Positions 1-13,018 of a DNA stretch of 64,000 nucleotides are shown here, in pieces; position 1 is the stretch's first letter; each line of letters starts with the position of its first letter. Source of the DNA: Alitta virens (Eukaryota; Annelida; Polychaeta; Phyllodocida; Nereididae). The translations under genes were made by a program, and so were the position numbers. The DNA lies in contig OW028574.1 of the NCBI GenBank assembly GCA_932294295.1, positions 53,070,797 through 53,134,796 of the forward strand, given 5' to 3'. The notes below the pieces were generated by a model. The model saw only the letters and a list, made by a program, of their open reading frames with translations. It was not told the DNA's origin and ran no database searches.

Positions 1-1550
1 ACTTCTGAAACTTTGGCTTCTTAAGCAAACATCGTCTTGCTTTCTTGTTGAACCTAGTCTCAACAGTCAGGTAAACAAGAACAGGCAATATAGGGCTGTG
101 TTCTGGGGTCAGTTGACTGAGCTTTCCTGAGATAAGTGGCAAACAGAGAGTGCCAAACTGAGATCTGCTGGCATACATAGAGTGGTGGTCCTGGTGGAGA
201 ATCTGGCTTAGGCTTTGTATTGGTTGTGACCAGCAGGAAATGAGCATAGCCCACCAGACATGAAACCTCACAGGCTTAACAGGGTGGACATGGCCCTCCC
301 ATTAACTTTCTTATGTAGGCAGCCAGATATCGCCCTGCCTCACACCTCACCCGGCTCATGCTTACAGGGGAAGGGTGTTAGCCAAGGTGTGATGTGGTGC
401 CTGCATATTTATAGGAAAACTTTGGGAAAAGGAATAAATAAAAGAGTGAGACTTGTGGAACTTGTTGAGCACCAAAGGTCATTTGCATGATAAAAGTGAT
501 CTTGTGGTAGTGAACACTAACAAAACGAGCCACTGCTGAAGGTATACGTAATGATGAGATAAGACTACAAAATGTCATCAATCTATACCTTGGGTGGGGT
601 TTTTATTTTACGAATTTCAGCGTTAACGTCTCCTGCAAACAGCCAAACGCCTACCTCTAATAGGTAATTTAGTTCATGTGGAAAATGAAGCTTTTGAATC
701 TTTTTCAGGTAACCACACAGAAAAGACTAATCAACCAATAATTTGGCCAAACCAAGAATTGGTGACACGCCAGCCCTACACAATTACCGGTGATAATTTG
801 TGTCATAAAATAAGCCAAGATCTGTAGCATTATCCATGTTAGAATTCACTTATTTCAAAGAAATAACTCCCTGACCATTACAATCAGCCAAGATAGCAAC
901 AAAAATCTCTCAATTTCTGGAGTCTGTAAATTAAAAAGTCTATCTGATTGTTGCTTGAAAAATCGGTATGGATTATATTAATATGATATATCATACAATT
1001 AACAAAGATGCAGCAAATTCAATGACAACTACAGAATTTTGAGACCGATTTTTTTCCAACTGATCAAGCCGTCCAAATTCTTAAATTCAGTGACTGATTT
1101 GACAGCTCAAAGAAAATCCACACCAGTAAATTAGAGGCTCCATAAATCAGAGTAGAACCTTTGAGCTCAAACTCTAAGGGATGGGTTTAGTTTGGCTTTT
1201 GCCCATAATGCTGTGTCATCCTTTCTGAAAAATGAGATGACTAGAATGAGGTGACTGAGACTTTGCTGTGAAGTCAAAGAAAGCAATTTCATCCACCATC
1301 ATGTGAAAATTTCTTCCTTTTCTGACAAAGAGTGAACGATATTGCCTCAAGCTAATCACAAGAGATGGTCTCAAAAGGCTTAATAATCTCTGAAAACCTG
1401 TTCAAGAAAATATTCCAAGAAGCTGGTAAAATACGAAATACTAAAAAGTATCCAACAAAATTTGCTATAGTCCTAATGTTTGAATAAGTTAAAGATCTCA
1501 ATCTCTGTTCTTTGCTATATTTAGCATCATTTAGCTTTATCAAATTGTAT
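1..1550. other. Gene-free AT-rich stretch
   Basis: I see no exon with matching splice sites, no RNA gene and no recognisable transposon ends here. Open frames are short and show no codon bias or familiar motif. Confidence 0.6.
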
Positions 1551-1554
1551 TCCA

Positions 1555-1716
1555 TTGTCTTGTTTTGTTTTGTATCCAATTGTATTGTATTGTATTGTAT
1601 TTTATTGTTTCGAATTGTATTGTATTTTATTGTATTGTTTCGAATTGTATTGTATTGTATTGTATAGTATTGCATTTTATTTTATTGTTTCGTATTGTAT
1701 TGTATTGTATTGTATT
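1555..1716. repeat. (TATTG)n pentanucleotide array with interruptions
   Basis: The + strand repeats TTGTA/TATTG for about 160 bp, broken by variants containing TTTTATTG and TTTCGAATTG. The interruptions themselves recur, so the array has a short higher-order period. Open frames on both strands here (rich in I/V/Y/C or N/T/Y) are products of the repeat. Confidence 0.95.
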
Positions 1717-3890
1717 AGCTTTACAAGCTAATGAACGTAAGATTAATACGTATAAAGGGATAATATTACAATGTTTGGGTAACTATTGTGAATTCCATTA
1801 CAGGTTAATTGCATGTAAATGTAAAATCACTTAAATCAGAAACATTATCCACTTACAAGTAGTTTCCATTCTCTGATGTAAATTATAAAATATAGACAAA
1901 CCAAATGCTTCTTATGTTTATAGAATCCTCTTGAGTCTAATGTGATTTGCATAAATAAAAGGAAACATGGATATAGTGTCATTCATAGCCAAGAGCATGA
2001 TATGTCTTACAGTGATAGACTTTCAGAAACATGGCAAGATGTCTTGTATGCAAGTCTTGCTTTACAAACACTTTGACCTGTAGAAAATAAAACACACAAA
2101 CATGACTAGCTTACTGCTTTCTGTGTGAGTACAACAAGACACTATTCTTGTATTCTTCAGTTTAGGACAAAGCCTACTTTGACAGTCATTTTGAGGTGTT
2201 AAAAATTACTGTTGCGTAGCAGTTTTCCTGACAATTTAGTCAGTCAGCCTGTGTCAGATACTTTTGACAATTTGACTAACGCCATACATGATACAAATGT
2301 AAAATTGTCTGAAAAGACATCCATAATACAAGTATTTGGACAAGGACAAGCAAAACTCATTACAAACACAATACATGTACATTGGAACCCAGCTCTAAGA
2401 TCACCTCACCTTTGTACCTCTCCATTAAGACCACCTTGCTATTACGAGTCACTTATGACAAGTCACTCTTGCATGATGCAAGTTGCATCAATTGTAGTCC
2501 AGCTTTGTATCTACAACACAGATACCAGGGCAAAGAATAACAGCAAAACCCATTGCAAATACAATATATCTGTGTTGTGGGCCATACATTGTGGAGCAAA
2601 ACCCTCCAAAAAAGGGCTTTTCTCTGCATAGCACTGCAGCTCCTTGTAGTCTGTCAGTTTAGCTGTGCCACAACAAAACGTTGATTGAGCATGACATCCC
2701 TTGACAAACAGCTTACAATGAGCAAAGTGAAGTGTGGAGTATGCCAGGCAGACCTGCATGAGCACAACAAATTGGCTAAATCATGAGTTATTAACACATT
2801 CCATCAGATGGGAGAGATAAGTTATGAGCAATTGGTTTGCCTCAGACATCTTTATCGAGTTTTGTTGATGGATTGTCCAGCAGACTGCATAAAGGGCCAG
2901 TTAGGTCGACCGACATTGCACTTGGCGCGATGCTGACATCCTAACCACCCAGCTGTAGTCCAAAGTGGTGCAGAACTGCCAAGAAAGATACTATATTGTA
3001 CATTCCAGTGACGGTGTGATCAAAATGTAGCATTTTCTCAATTATCAGTCGGAGCCTCTATTTATAATGATTTTGCTGGGAAGGGGGCACTTCTTTTGGC
3101 ACCGGCCTCTAGGCATCAGGTTTTGGATAAAAATGACTGCTACGATATTCTAAATTATAAGACAAAAAACACTGCATATATCGTACAAATATGAAGATCT
3201 GAGCTACTGTCAAAACAACAACAAAAAACGAGGCCTGTTTTCGATCAATTTAGTGGTTTTTGGTATTCCACAAATAAGGGACAAGTGACGTCTATATATA
3301 GGTACGGTAATGGCCACCACAAAAATGTCATGAAATCATGGGATAACCATGCAGTGTTTATGGCATGGGTAACATTGCAACTTAATTCTATTATGGCACC
3401 ATTGATGTGCTACTGCAACAGGCGAGCTATGGACCACTACTCATGGGTGATGTAATGATATATAATCCCCAGAAGAAGCCATAGACCAAATATGGGCCAT
3501 GGGTCCCCGGGGATCTGATTGCGAGGCCTGTCTGTCAAAAGATTCAATATCTCATATGACCCCAGGCCCTCAGTGTACATGATAATGTGCCAACAAACAA
3601 ATTGATAGCACCCACTGACTCACATGACCCAACGGTGACCCTGCACTAATAAATTATATTTGCTATAATATATAATCAGTACATACTATAGGTACATTAA
3701 TGCACATGAATGCCTGACAAATGATACAATCCATTCATTAGTCATGGCTATCTGGTGTATATGATTAATATGGAGGCAAGGATAGAGACACAGTATATAT
3801 CTGCATATATTTATATTTATATATAGTGTTCATATGAGGAAACTGGAGCCTCTTGTTTATCCGAGATGTTAGTATGTTGTAGGCTACTGG
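1717..3890. other. Gene-free stretch with a fossil 'GACCACC' repeat piece
   Basis: No gene is seen. Around 2378-2450 a decayed series of 'AAGATCACCTCACC' and 'ATTAAGACCACC' words matches the family that dominates 5.4-8.7 kb. A T/A-rich tract with ATATAT runs sits at about 3795-3830. Confidence 0.5.
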
Positions 3891-3897
3891 GTCTGAA

Positions 3898-4040
3898 AAT
3901 TAGTCAGCTTATATGACAACTTGACAAGGCAGACATAATGGTGAGATGATAAGGCTTGGTGTCCGTGTAAAGACACATTCGCCCTGAATGGGGTATTTTA
4001 TTTGCTCCAACTGTTCATTGTTAATGTCTCATGGGCTCAT
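3898..4040 (-). mobile_element. SINE-B fragment
   Basis: Read on the minus strand, this resembles the body of the dispersed SINE-B family. It has a 'TGTCTATG...CAAGTAAAATACCCC' type core followed by the 3' segment 'AAGCCTTATCATCTCACCATTATGTCTG' in degraded form. The copy is old and lacks a visible tRNA-like head. A further scrap of the 3' segment lies near 4160-4185. Confidence 0.5.
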
Positions 4041-4261
4041 GAAGTATACAGGCCAGAAATTTAACCCGGGACGTTTGGTGGTGCTAAATTCTGGAGCTCT
4101 ATTACCACTAATAGTATACATAGACTCCAAAGACGCTAATGTTCCGCCGTCAAATTACTCCGACGTAATGATGAGATGATATAGGCCAGTAGTGGTTAGA
4201 TGTAGGTTAAATTGGAAACAACTGAAAATCTGATTCATCACTACAGTCGTGGACCTGCTTA

Positions 4262-4497
4262 TTGATAGATAGACAGACAAATAGATAGATAGACATATGT
4301 GGAAAGTGCAGCCCTCTTAGGCAAGTTCTTGCCGCTATCGAAGGTTGATTGGTGAGGTGAGAGAGAGTAGTCCATCCATGTTACACATTTACCCCATGGG
4401 TGGGATCTTTTACTTGTCTCATTATAGACACTAAGAACAAGGGACCGCCAATTTAACGTCTCATCCGAACGACATCCAGCTGGGATTTTTGCTCACG
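4262..4497 (-). mobile_element. SINE-B copy with GATA/ATCT tail
   Basis: On the minus strand the order is 'CCAGCTGGATGTCGTTCGGA', 'GAGACGTTAAATTGGCGGTC', 'CTAAGAACAAG/AGTGTCTATAATGAGACAAG', then 'CCCACCCATGGGGTAAATGTG'. The 3' end is 'GGCAAGAACTTGCC' followed by a degenerate (ATCT)n tail at about 4262-4296. The tail is unlike the commoner SINE-B 3' end seen at 29.8, 41.3 and 46.3 kb. Only the 3' part of a tRNA-derived head could be present. Confidence 0.7.
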
Positions 4498-5440
4498 AAG
4501 AACAAATGGGAACTGAAAAAGGATTTGTAACCAAGTTTATTTATTTGTGAATCTGGTGTAAAATATCCATGATATCCATGATTCCTGAAAATAACATCAT
4601 TGTAACTGACCTTTTGTCATAATTAAGCTTGCTCCTTATAAACAGGCATGACTGTACTTTTCATGCTATTCAGTCCAGTTCAGCAAATTGCGTCTCTATT
4701 ATAAGATGAGCTTTGCATTTAATGAGGAAATTATACTTAAATCTGCAAAATGCTCCCCACTGTGTCAACTTTTAGATCAATTTAACCTTGACCCTGTAAC
4801 ATCACAGATTATGCTAAATCTAGAATCATTCAAATCCCTAAATATGCATAACTTATTGGATATTATGAGCTGATTATCTTCAATTTATCGAAATCCAACA
4901 CACAGCTGTTTTGGCTGTTCGGATACTAAATTTTGGATTACAGATAGCTTTGAGTTATGTGTAAAGGAAAATATCAACAGCAAATGTATATATATATATA
5001 ATATATATATTATATGTTTGAATGATTTGAAGTGACAGGAGATCAATATGTTTTGTATTGCAATTTCCGGTGTCAGAATTATTTTAAGCCCATGATAAAA
5101 TATATCTCCATAATACATAAGAGTCATCCATAGTCAATTCAGTGATTCATGACATCAGAAAAGGTATAGTGGAAGTCAGAGACAAACATATCTCATATAG
5201 TCAAAAATACAAATCCATTGGGAATTAACCCACTCAACCCAGTTTTAAGACCACCTCACCATTACGACCAACCCGCCATTAATGGACCAAGCTGTATTAT
5301 TTAATGGTATACCACCTCGCTATTGAGACCATCTCAACATGAAGACCAGATTTTGCCCCATAGGTTGACTAAATAAATGTTCGTCTATTATTGTTTTTTG
5401 ACATCATTCCATAAACTATGAAATCACAACTAATGCATCA
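4498..5440. other. Gene-free stretch
   Basis: No gene is seen. A short (AT)n tract occupies about 4986-5012. From about 5225 on, 'AAGACCACCTCACCATTACGACC' type words begin, foreshadowing the element at 5445. Confidence 0.5.
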
Positions 5441-6020
5441 CATACAGTATAACCTCACAATTAAGACCATCCAATATTAAGACCACCTCATTTAAGACCA
5501 CCAGATCTCATATTTACATTGCAACAAGTTTCCACAATATAGACTATACCTCGATATCAAAATCACATGGTAATTCCATAATGTGGTAAAATATCATATG
5601 AATTTATATTTGGTTCCAGGGACTATGTAGGTTGTATTAACATATGTAGTCAATGCTATATTTATATTGAGCATATGAGCGAGTATTTGTATAGTTCATT
5701 ATAGGTCTGTACAATAACATGTGATATCAAATTACTGCATCAAACGCACGTTAATTGTAAACATTTTACCCACCTGAAGATCTGACCCACTTTCATGTTA
5801 TATTAGATCCAGCAAAATAGTACACTTCTCAATTAATCCAAAAATCTGTGTTCTTTGCCAATATATATTTAAGAGTTAAGTCGAGCATATCCCTGCCTTA
5901 ACAAAAGTTTTCACAACCTCATGTCTGTGTGTGTTATGTCAATCGATTTTATATATACCATAGAATGTACCATGAGCCCGAACACACACGAATTAAATCA
6001 ATAAAAAGCTAGAATACGTG

Positions 6021-6278
6021 CAGTAGAACCTCGCCATTAAGACCACCCTTGGTGTAAGTTTACTAGTCTTAATAGCGGGGTGGTCTTTTAATACTGAGGT
6101 AAAATACAATGGCAATAAAAATGATTCCACAATAAAATTTAAAAAAAAAACATTAAAAATCGGCCCTAATAGTGAGGTGGTCTTAAATCGTATTTACAAT
6201 CAGGTACCAAACGGATGATCTTAATGCAAAGGTATTCTTTATAGCGAGGTGTTCTTGAAAAGAGCTAGGTGTCTACTG
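6021..6278. mobile_element. Short MITE of the CAGTAGAACCTCG family, nested
   Basis: It begins CAGTAGAACCTCGCCATTAA and ends AGCTAGGTGTCTACTG, giving inverted CAGTAGA/TCTACTG ends. It carries internal inverted 'ATTAAGACCACC' and 'GGTGGTCTTAA' words. The right flank is TA but the left flank is TG, so the TA target duplication is not intact. Confidence 0.5.
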
Positions 6279-6854
6279 TATATTTTAGTGTGGATTACGC
6301 TATGTTTGTCATTCACGAAGATGTTGAGGTTAGCCCTAGAGGGCCATATATGTTCAATACTACAAAAGGGCCTGATCAAGACCTCCGGCCTACAACTGAT
6401 TCAAGATGACCAAAGAAATAATCATGGAAAAAAAGTAACAGAAAAAAATTGCCATGATGTCTCAATGGTGCATTGTTGTACTGAATTAATATTTGATTCA
6501 CACCAAATCCATATGTTTGCGTGTACTTGGCCTGATGTCAATAAAAAGTGCAAAACAGAATCATGTTGAATGCAATTGCTGGTCGTGCATGACTGAATGT
6601 TTCACTTCAATCCAAGAAAAATTAGGAAAATTGTTTAATAAGGAACAAAAATACAAGTCCTATTAACCAGATGTTAGTTTAACACAATATGACGATATCA
6701 GTCTGTATGGGACAGTATATGAATTTTGTTTTTATATTTTGTATGGCAGTTTATTTTCCCAGTGACACTACTGTATATTGTGCAATATCGCTAATTTTGG
6801 GCAGCCGTGATGATGAACTGGTACTAGTGGTAGTGCTTGCAGGGCACATTAGGA

Positions 6855-6925
6855 TACACATTTAGCACTTGAGTGGGATCTTTCGTTGCTTCAGCATAGT
6901 CAAGTCAGTAAGTTAGTAAATGTCT
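6855..6925 (-). mobile_element. Weak SINE-B remnant
   Basis: The + strand has 'GAGTGGGATCTTTCGTTGCTTCAGCATAGTC', a decayed form of the SINE-B core 'GTGGGGTATTTTACTTGCCTCAGCATAGACAC'. No ends are visible. Confidence 0.3.
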
Positions 6926-9176
6926 CATTAGTGGGGCTTTTTACGGTATCTATTTCCAGAGCATTGTATATAATGAATGAATGAATGCCATGATACATGG
7001 CCAAATGTGCCACGTGCGTTTTCCATGGGTTTGGATAAGCACATGGAAAACGCATGGTTTTTGCCTAATAAAAAAGGGGTGAAAACCATGTGTACCAAAA
7101 TCCGAGAGGGGGGGGGGGGGACATGCTCAGGAGACACCCTTTAAGTCATTGATGACGCTAGCAAGGGTGCCTCTGGTGAAGACTAAAAATATTTTTATAT
7201 AAATAACTGAGCAAGTAACCCACGTCTTGAATAAATATATATACGAATATGCTTATGAAAAAAATATGAATAAAATTTAAAATAATAATAATAAAGAAAG
7301 AAAAATCAAAAAAGTAAACTAAGATCTGGATAGTTATCAATGATGAGGTAATGAAATGGTATGATGTGTGATCTGGTAATAAGTGCCACGACATGAAATG
7401 TTACAAACAAAATTGACCAGCTGCTTTAACAATGACAGAACGTTGCCTCCATTAACATTTCACCTGCCCTTTCTTTGTGTCAAATGACCTTCAAAAACCA
7501 TCAAGGTTGTTGATCAATATTTCACATAAATCCTAAGGTCACAGCTTTGATGTTGGATCACCGTGAAATCACCTGTGTCAAAACTCGTCTTTGAAGCATG
7601 ATACCCTAATTAATCCTAATGGATTGGCCTGCATTGCTTGTACACAAATAATACTTCTGTCAATTACACCTCGCTATGAAGACCACCTCGTCCATAAGAA
7701 CATTAAAGTTTGGACCCAGTTCAGGGAAATTTTGCTCATAATAACACTACCTCACAATTGGAATAAGTTCAATATTTTACCATAAATAATTGATTATTGA
7801 GCACCTAAATTTTATCACTTGAAATGAGCTGGGTCCAACACTCTTACCAGGAACTTTTACCTCACAATTGAGACCACCTCACTATGACAACTATATTTTA
7901 GGCTTAAATCCATTCTTTCCACGGTATTTGCTTCTTAATTAAGGACGCCTCACCACTAAAATCATCAAAATTTGGCTTATAACCAAACTTTAAGGACAAA
8001 ACATAAGGGAAAACTACCTCACCATTGAGACCATCCCACAATTTCATTACTAAAAATACATGGATCAACAGTTGAAATTATTAAATAAGTAGAGCTATGT
8101 TATGACTGATACTAATCAACATTACATATTCTGTTTAAGAAATTCTAAAGCACCCAAAAATAAACAAATAATAGTAATAATACTGTTTAAAAAGTACCAA
8201 CAAATAATTTTAGCACGGCAATTCAGGTACAATAAAAATTATATATAGTACATGATGTACTTTATATTATATATTATATATATACGTCTCTATCAAGAAC
8301 ACCTCACTGTTAATCCATTTAAACTGTGCAAAAAGGTGGTCTTAATGGCGAGGTTCCACCTTATGACAAAAACACGGACCAGGAAGATTTGCACAAATAA
8401 CTGCTTTATGACACATTTTCCTTAAGAACGACAAAATTCGTATAAATATACCTCAGATAATTTATGAACCTACAACATTGTTAGACCACCTAGGCTGTAA
8501 AAATAGCAGGTCTAATACTTTAGATGTTTGCATAATTATACAGAAAAACGCTATACCGACCACCTGGTATTTTTATAAAAATGACTTTAATAGTGGGGGT
8601 GGTCTTAGTGGCGAGGTAACTTGCAAACATACAGCTAAGTTCAGGAACGGGTCGCAGTAGTGAGGTGGTCTTTTAAAATAGTGAGGTGGTCTTTACGATG
8701 GGTTCCACTGTACAGGTGTACATATTTTTCAAAAATTGAGTTCTCTTTAACAAGAAATTTTACGACCAAAAACAGAATGTAATTGTTCCTCAGAATGACA
8801 GGTATTTTGTCAGCAGTAAAAAGCAATTTTCAAAAACAATTTCAAGTTGTTATACTTACAAAACTTTTGTAAAGACATGCAATATATAATTATATAGGGG
8901 TTATGGACAATAATTCACTTGCTGTGTATGGAAATGTCATGATACCTGCATGTATCTGGAAGTGGGAAGTCATGATTTACCTAGTCCACTCTGGGAAATA
9001 TCGTATATAATTCGCAAATTTACACTTAATATCATTATAAAAAGTTCTTCATTTTTTCGATCTCATCATTTAATGCCAATTATTAAATGAAATAATGGTA
9101 GAAGTCCATTCGATCACTAATATGTCACTCCCACTCAACCTAAACTGATTTCAATCAATCTATCTATGATACGAGG

Positions 9177-9180
<4 letters not shown>

Positions 9181-9224
<44 letters not shown>
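9181..9224. repeat. (AT)n followed by poly-T
   Basis: About 28 bp of alternating TA are followed by about 17 T. This is a simple low-complexity tract with no gene around it (8711-9600). Confidence 0.95.
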
Positions 9225-9603
9225 CAATTGTCTTTTTACATCAATAAATCAATATAAAATGTAGAGCAATTTAACCCACCTTAAAGTTGCGTCTATTCCA
9301 GACACTTTGATTTGATTTCAGACAGTTACGTAACAATCGATCAAAAGTATTGCGTAAGTCTTAAGTGGTTACCAAGCATAATCTTAAGGCAGTTCAGTGA
9401 CCGATTTACTCTGAGTCAGCTTTATTTTTGCTCAGATAAAAGTGCACCAATGGAGCAGTTCGAAACTTCTAAAAGCTGACTAATTTGTTATGAATATGGG
9501 GGAGTAATTCTAGAAACAGTTATTCTCCACTCAGCGGCTGTGAGCCAATCAGAATGCTTTATTGTCAACATGTGTTAAGAGCAGTGTATTTTTTTTGACA
9601 GCT

Positions 9604-9985
9604 AGAGAGTATGTTGGATGGCTGAAATGGCTGTTGGATGGTTGTTGGATGGCTGAAGTGTATGTTGGATGGCTGAAGTGTATGTTGGATGGTTGAAGTG
9701 TATTTTGGATGGCTGAAGTGTATGTTGGATGGCTGTTGGATGGCTGTTGGATGGCTGTTGGATGGCTGTTGGATGGCTGAAGTGTATGTTGGATGGCTGT
9801 TGGCTGGCTTTTGGATGGCTGTTGAATGGCTGTTGGATGGCTGAAGTGTAAGTTGGATATGTTGGATGGCTGTTGGATGGCTGTTGGATGGCTGTTGGAT
9901 GGCTGAAGTGTATGTTGGATGGCTGAAGTGTATGTTGGATGGCTGCAGCGCATGTTGGATGGCTGTGGTATATGTTGGATTACTG
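9604..9985. repeat. GGATGGCTG minisatellite
   Basis: About 380 bp are built from 'TTGGATGGCTG' units alternating with 'AAGTGTATG' linkers. This gives 10/20-bp periods and a higher-order pattern. Long minus-strand frames here (S/H/P/T/A/I/Q-rich) exist only because the period and lack of stops keep frames open. I do not call a protein. Confidence 0.95.
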
Positions 9986-10554
9986 TAGTGCATGTTGTAC
10001 TGCTGAATAAATAATATTAGCAATGGTGGATGGTGTGTCGTCCAACATAGAGTTTTGTTGGATTCCAAACATTATATACCGGGAAATACATTGCTTCATG
10101 AGATGATGCTCTTACTAGATTCCTCACTAACAAATTGCCAAATGCCACACTACATGGGGTTGCATGTCAAGAACGCCTATCACCAAGATATCTTTCTGGC
10201 AAATGCAGAATTCGCTTATTTGTAGCTTGCAAAATGAACAGTTTGCATGCTAGCATTTCGTAATCATCAGCTCAGAGTTATCCGATGCCCTCTCATCAAA
10301 CAGGCGAAAGCCTACCCTAGTGTTAGGTCTGACTGGCATTGTCGAGTTTCTATCTCTCCCCTTGCAATTAAATGCATTTACTGACAGTTCAATTAGTTGC
10401 ACCCCATTTTCTGCAAATTGCATTTGAATAGCTGCTACATGTAATACCCCAATGTATCTTATTGTAACACATACCAAAGACATTTTGAGACAGGTTAATT
10501 TGTAAGCACTGACTTATAGAAGATTTCTCTTACAATTTACAGTAAAGCTTGAAT

Positions 10555-11000
10555 TGAGGCTGGCTGGTTGGCTGGTTGACTGCCTTGTTGGATGGATTTT
10601 TCAACTATCAGACTGGCTGGCTGATTGTTTAGATTGCTGGCTGATTAATTGACTGACTGACTAACTGACTGACTGACTTTATCAACTATCTAACAGATTG
10701 GCCAGTTATTTAGATGGCTAACTAACTAACTAATTAACTATTAACTACCTAACCAACTAACTAACTAACTAACTAACTAACTGACATTCCAGCTGACTGA
10801 CTGGCCAGCTGACTAATTGGTTGGAAGACTGACTGACTGACTGACTGACTTTATCATCTATCTGACAGGTTGGCCAGTTATTTAGATGGCTGGCTGACTA
10901 ACTAACTAACTAACTGACTAACTAGCCAGCTGACTGACTGGCCAGCTGACTGACTGGTTGGACGGCTGACTGGTTGGACGTCTGACTGACTGACTGAATG
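10555..11000. repeat. Degenerate GACT/AACT/GGCT tetranucleotide region
   Basis: Runs of GACTGACT, AACTAACT and GGCTGGTT alternate for about 450 bp. One block (about 10655-10705) recurs at about 10850-10920 with the same order 'ATCTAACAGATTGGCCAGTTATTTAG', so an internal duplication of roughly 190 bp is present. Confidence 0.9.
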
Positions 11001-11784
11001 TGCCCAGTCAGCACTGCTGACAGTGAAACTTTATCTATAACATTTTGGGCGCTCAGGAGGACTATTTAAAAGACCATACATTAGCACTGTGGTTGGCCAC
11101 ATGACATTTCATTCAGATGTTATGACCCATAGTTCATGGCAAATAATCCTGAGGGCAGCCTACGTATTTGTATAATCTCCAAATTTATGACATTGATAAA
11201 TAGGCCAACAAGTTTCTGTATAATGTGAATTCCATCGAGAAAACATATGATAGATTATGCTGCCTAAGTGACTTAGAACTTCCGAAAATGATGAATATAC
11301 CCAGAGCCCCTCTATAGAGTTTCTAAATTTAGACTTGAATACATATTGCTTGATATTAATGTGCTTCATACAGACCCAAGCAATTAATAATAACAACATT
11401 AAATATAGTTGTCATGAATGGTGGTGTATTTAATAGAGTGAGCTCTATAAGTTCTATAGGTTTTCATATGTTGCTTGCTTTTGCCCCCAAAAACATGACT
11501 TATGTATGGAAGTCGGTGCTTTGAAACCTACTGGTCTTACATAGACACACAAACAGTTTAAACAAGACTTATATACTTGCATGGGTCTTGAATGGAGTGC
11601 GAAAAATTTAGTGCACATAGTAGTTCTTCATTAATCATGCGCGTTTCATGAATAGTGAAAAGCAAATTTACATTTTTGTCCATTTTAATGTGGAAAATAT
11701 TAGCCAGCACAAAAAGTGTATTCATATGATACTGCTTAATGGGCGTAAAATATTAAATAAACTCTTTACGGTTGGTATATTCCA
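11001..11784. other. Gene-free stretch
   Basis: I see no exon, RNA gene or recognisable element. Confidence 0.5.
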
Positions 11785-11915
11785 CACCCCAGTGTTCAGA
11801 CTGACAGGGTGTGAGGCAGACGTAATGATGTCATGACCTTATAAGGATCGTATAGATTAAGTTGTACATTTCCCTCATAGGTGGTGTTTTCTATCTGTGC
11901 CAGCATAGACAACAC
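11785..11915 (-). mobile_element. SINE-B remnant
   Basis: The + strand reads 'GTGTGAGGCAGACGTAATGATGTCATGA', then 'CATTTCCCTCATAGGTGGTG' and 'CAGCATAGACAACACGTAC'. This is the SINE-B 3' segment and core in the same order as the clean copies at 29.8 and 41.3 kb, but diverged. Confidence 0.6.
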
Positions 11916-12812
11916 GTACAAAAACACTGCAAATTTCACCTACCTTTTTTTTCCTACCGCAATTTGATTTTTTTAGCTCGACCATCAGAATTAATTGGCA
12001 AAATTTCATGTAATGCACAATATATGTACAACAATTGTCTGTCATTCAGCTATTATTAATTTAAAGTTGTTTATTTAGACTAACTTCAAGAAATACTGGC
12101 ACTCTATGGTTTCATAAAGTGCACTAAAAATTTGTTTAGATTAACTAGATGAAGTACTGTACGTGGAGAAAGAGATTCTATCATGCCAAGGTCCTTGTCG
12201 AACAAGTTTTTAACGTAATTACGTTCATTTTCATCATAAAAAATAAGTGTATTCAACTTTATTACATATGCTTTGCAAATAGATTTTGTTTTTCGAATTT
12301 ACATAACTCCTCTCACCTTCGTGAACGGCTGGTAATCCACACCCCAATGTGCAGCTATGACTCCGCTCCCCAAATTAACCTATTCGGTTTCGAATTCAAC
12401 TCATAATGGAGCGAAGCATGTCATGTGCGGAGAATGTCACTCAAAAGTATCGGGTTACCATGACGACACTCATTTTTGTCGGAATGATGAATTCCCTGTC
12501 AGTAATGATAATTTTCGCAGTGATAATTTCTCTCTAATATGTTCCTGTGTCAAATATGAAGTGTTAACTGATTCATGTTTCTTTTCTACTGAGCTGCCCA
12601 GGAGTGACTGTGGGGCTTATTCGTGTACTACAGCCCCACATGTAGCTACCGTAGTTTCTTTGATAACACGCTGGGGCACACAGCTTTTTTCCCCCAGTTT
12701 CTTTTCTCTCTTTTTCAAGGGCGGGGGGCTGTTTCTTTTTCCCCGGCTTATAAAGAGGAAATTTATATAATTATATATAAATATAAGTGCTTGAAAAAGT
12801 ATTTCTTATTAT

Positions 12813-13007
12813 ACATCGATGGATGGATGGAGTAGGGCTTTACATCCTGTATTTCTGCACCTGTTGGGCTAATTAGGACAGGCAGGGACCGTGGCAATGA
12901 GATGAAGGATGAAACAGCCATCTAACTTCGGCTTGACTGGGAATTGAACACAGGACCCAGTTGTTGGAAGCACAGTGCGCTACCACTGAGCTAGGCCCCC
13001 ACCCCTG
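12813..13007 (-). mobile_element. SINE-A (tRNA-derived), full-length, 195 bp
   Basis: On the minus strand the copy starts GGGGTGGGGGCCTAGCTCAG (A-box like). It has a B-box region diverged to 'GTGTTCAATTCCC' and continues with the body 'AAGTTAGATGGCTGTTTCATC'. It ends near a CCATCC-rich tail. Flanking TTTCTTATTAT at 12802-12812 and 13008-13018 is an 11-bp target-site duplication, which supports LINE-mediated retrotransposition. Compared with the other copies the head is more diverged, so it is the oldest of the four full copies. Confidence 0.85.
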
Positions 13008-13018
13008 TTTCTTATTAT

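Larger units (their letters stand above)
5445..8710. mobile_element. Possible pogo/Tigger-like DNA element (or nested cluster) with iterated GACCACC words
   Basis: The left end reads TA-CAGTATAACCTCACAATTAA and the right end reads ...GATGGGTTCCACTG-TA. The termini are therefore inverted CAGTnnAACC / GGTTCCACTG flanked by TA, as in pogo/Tigger elements of the Tc1/mariner superfamily (TA target, CAG start). Between them the word 'GACCACCTCRCYATTAAGACC' or its complement recurs many times, at roughly 5460-5500, 6030-6260, 7665-7690, 7860-7890, 8015-8035, 8290-8355 and 8590-8700. I find no transposase frame, so the unit is non-autonomous, decayed, or several nested MITEs rather than one element. 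The outer boundaries are inferred from the TA-flanked ends only. Confidence 0.4.

Noticed and set aside
1352..1834. Open frames spanning the TATTG array
   Set aside because: They are simple-repeat products with no other support.
9549..10068. Two long overlapping minus-strand open frames rich in H, P, S, T, Q and N
   Set aside because: They coincide with the GGATGGCTG minisatellite; the lack of stops follows from the repeat period, and no start context, splice site or non-repetitive part exists.
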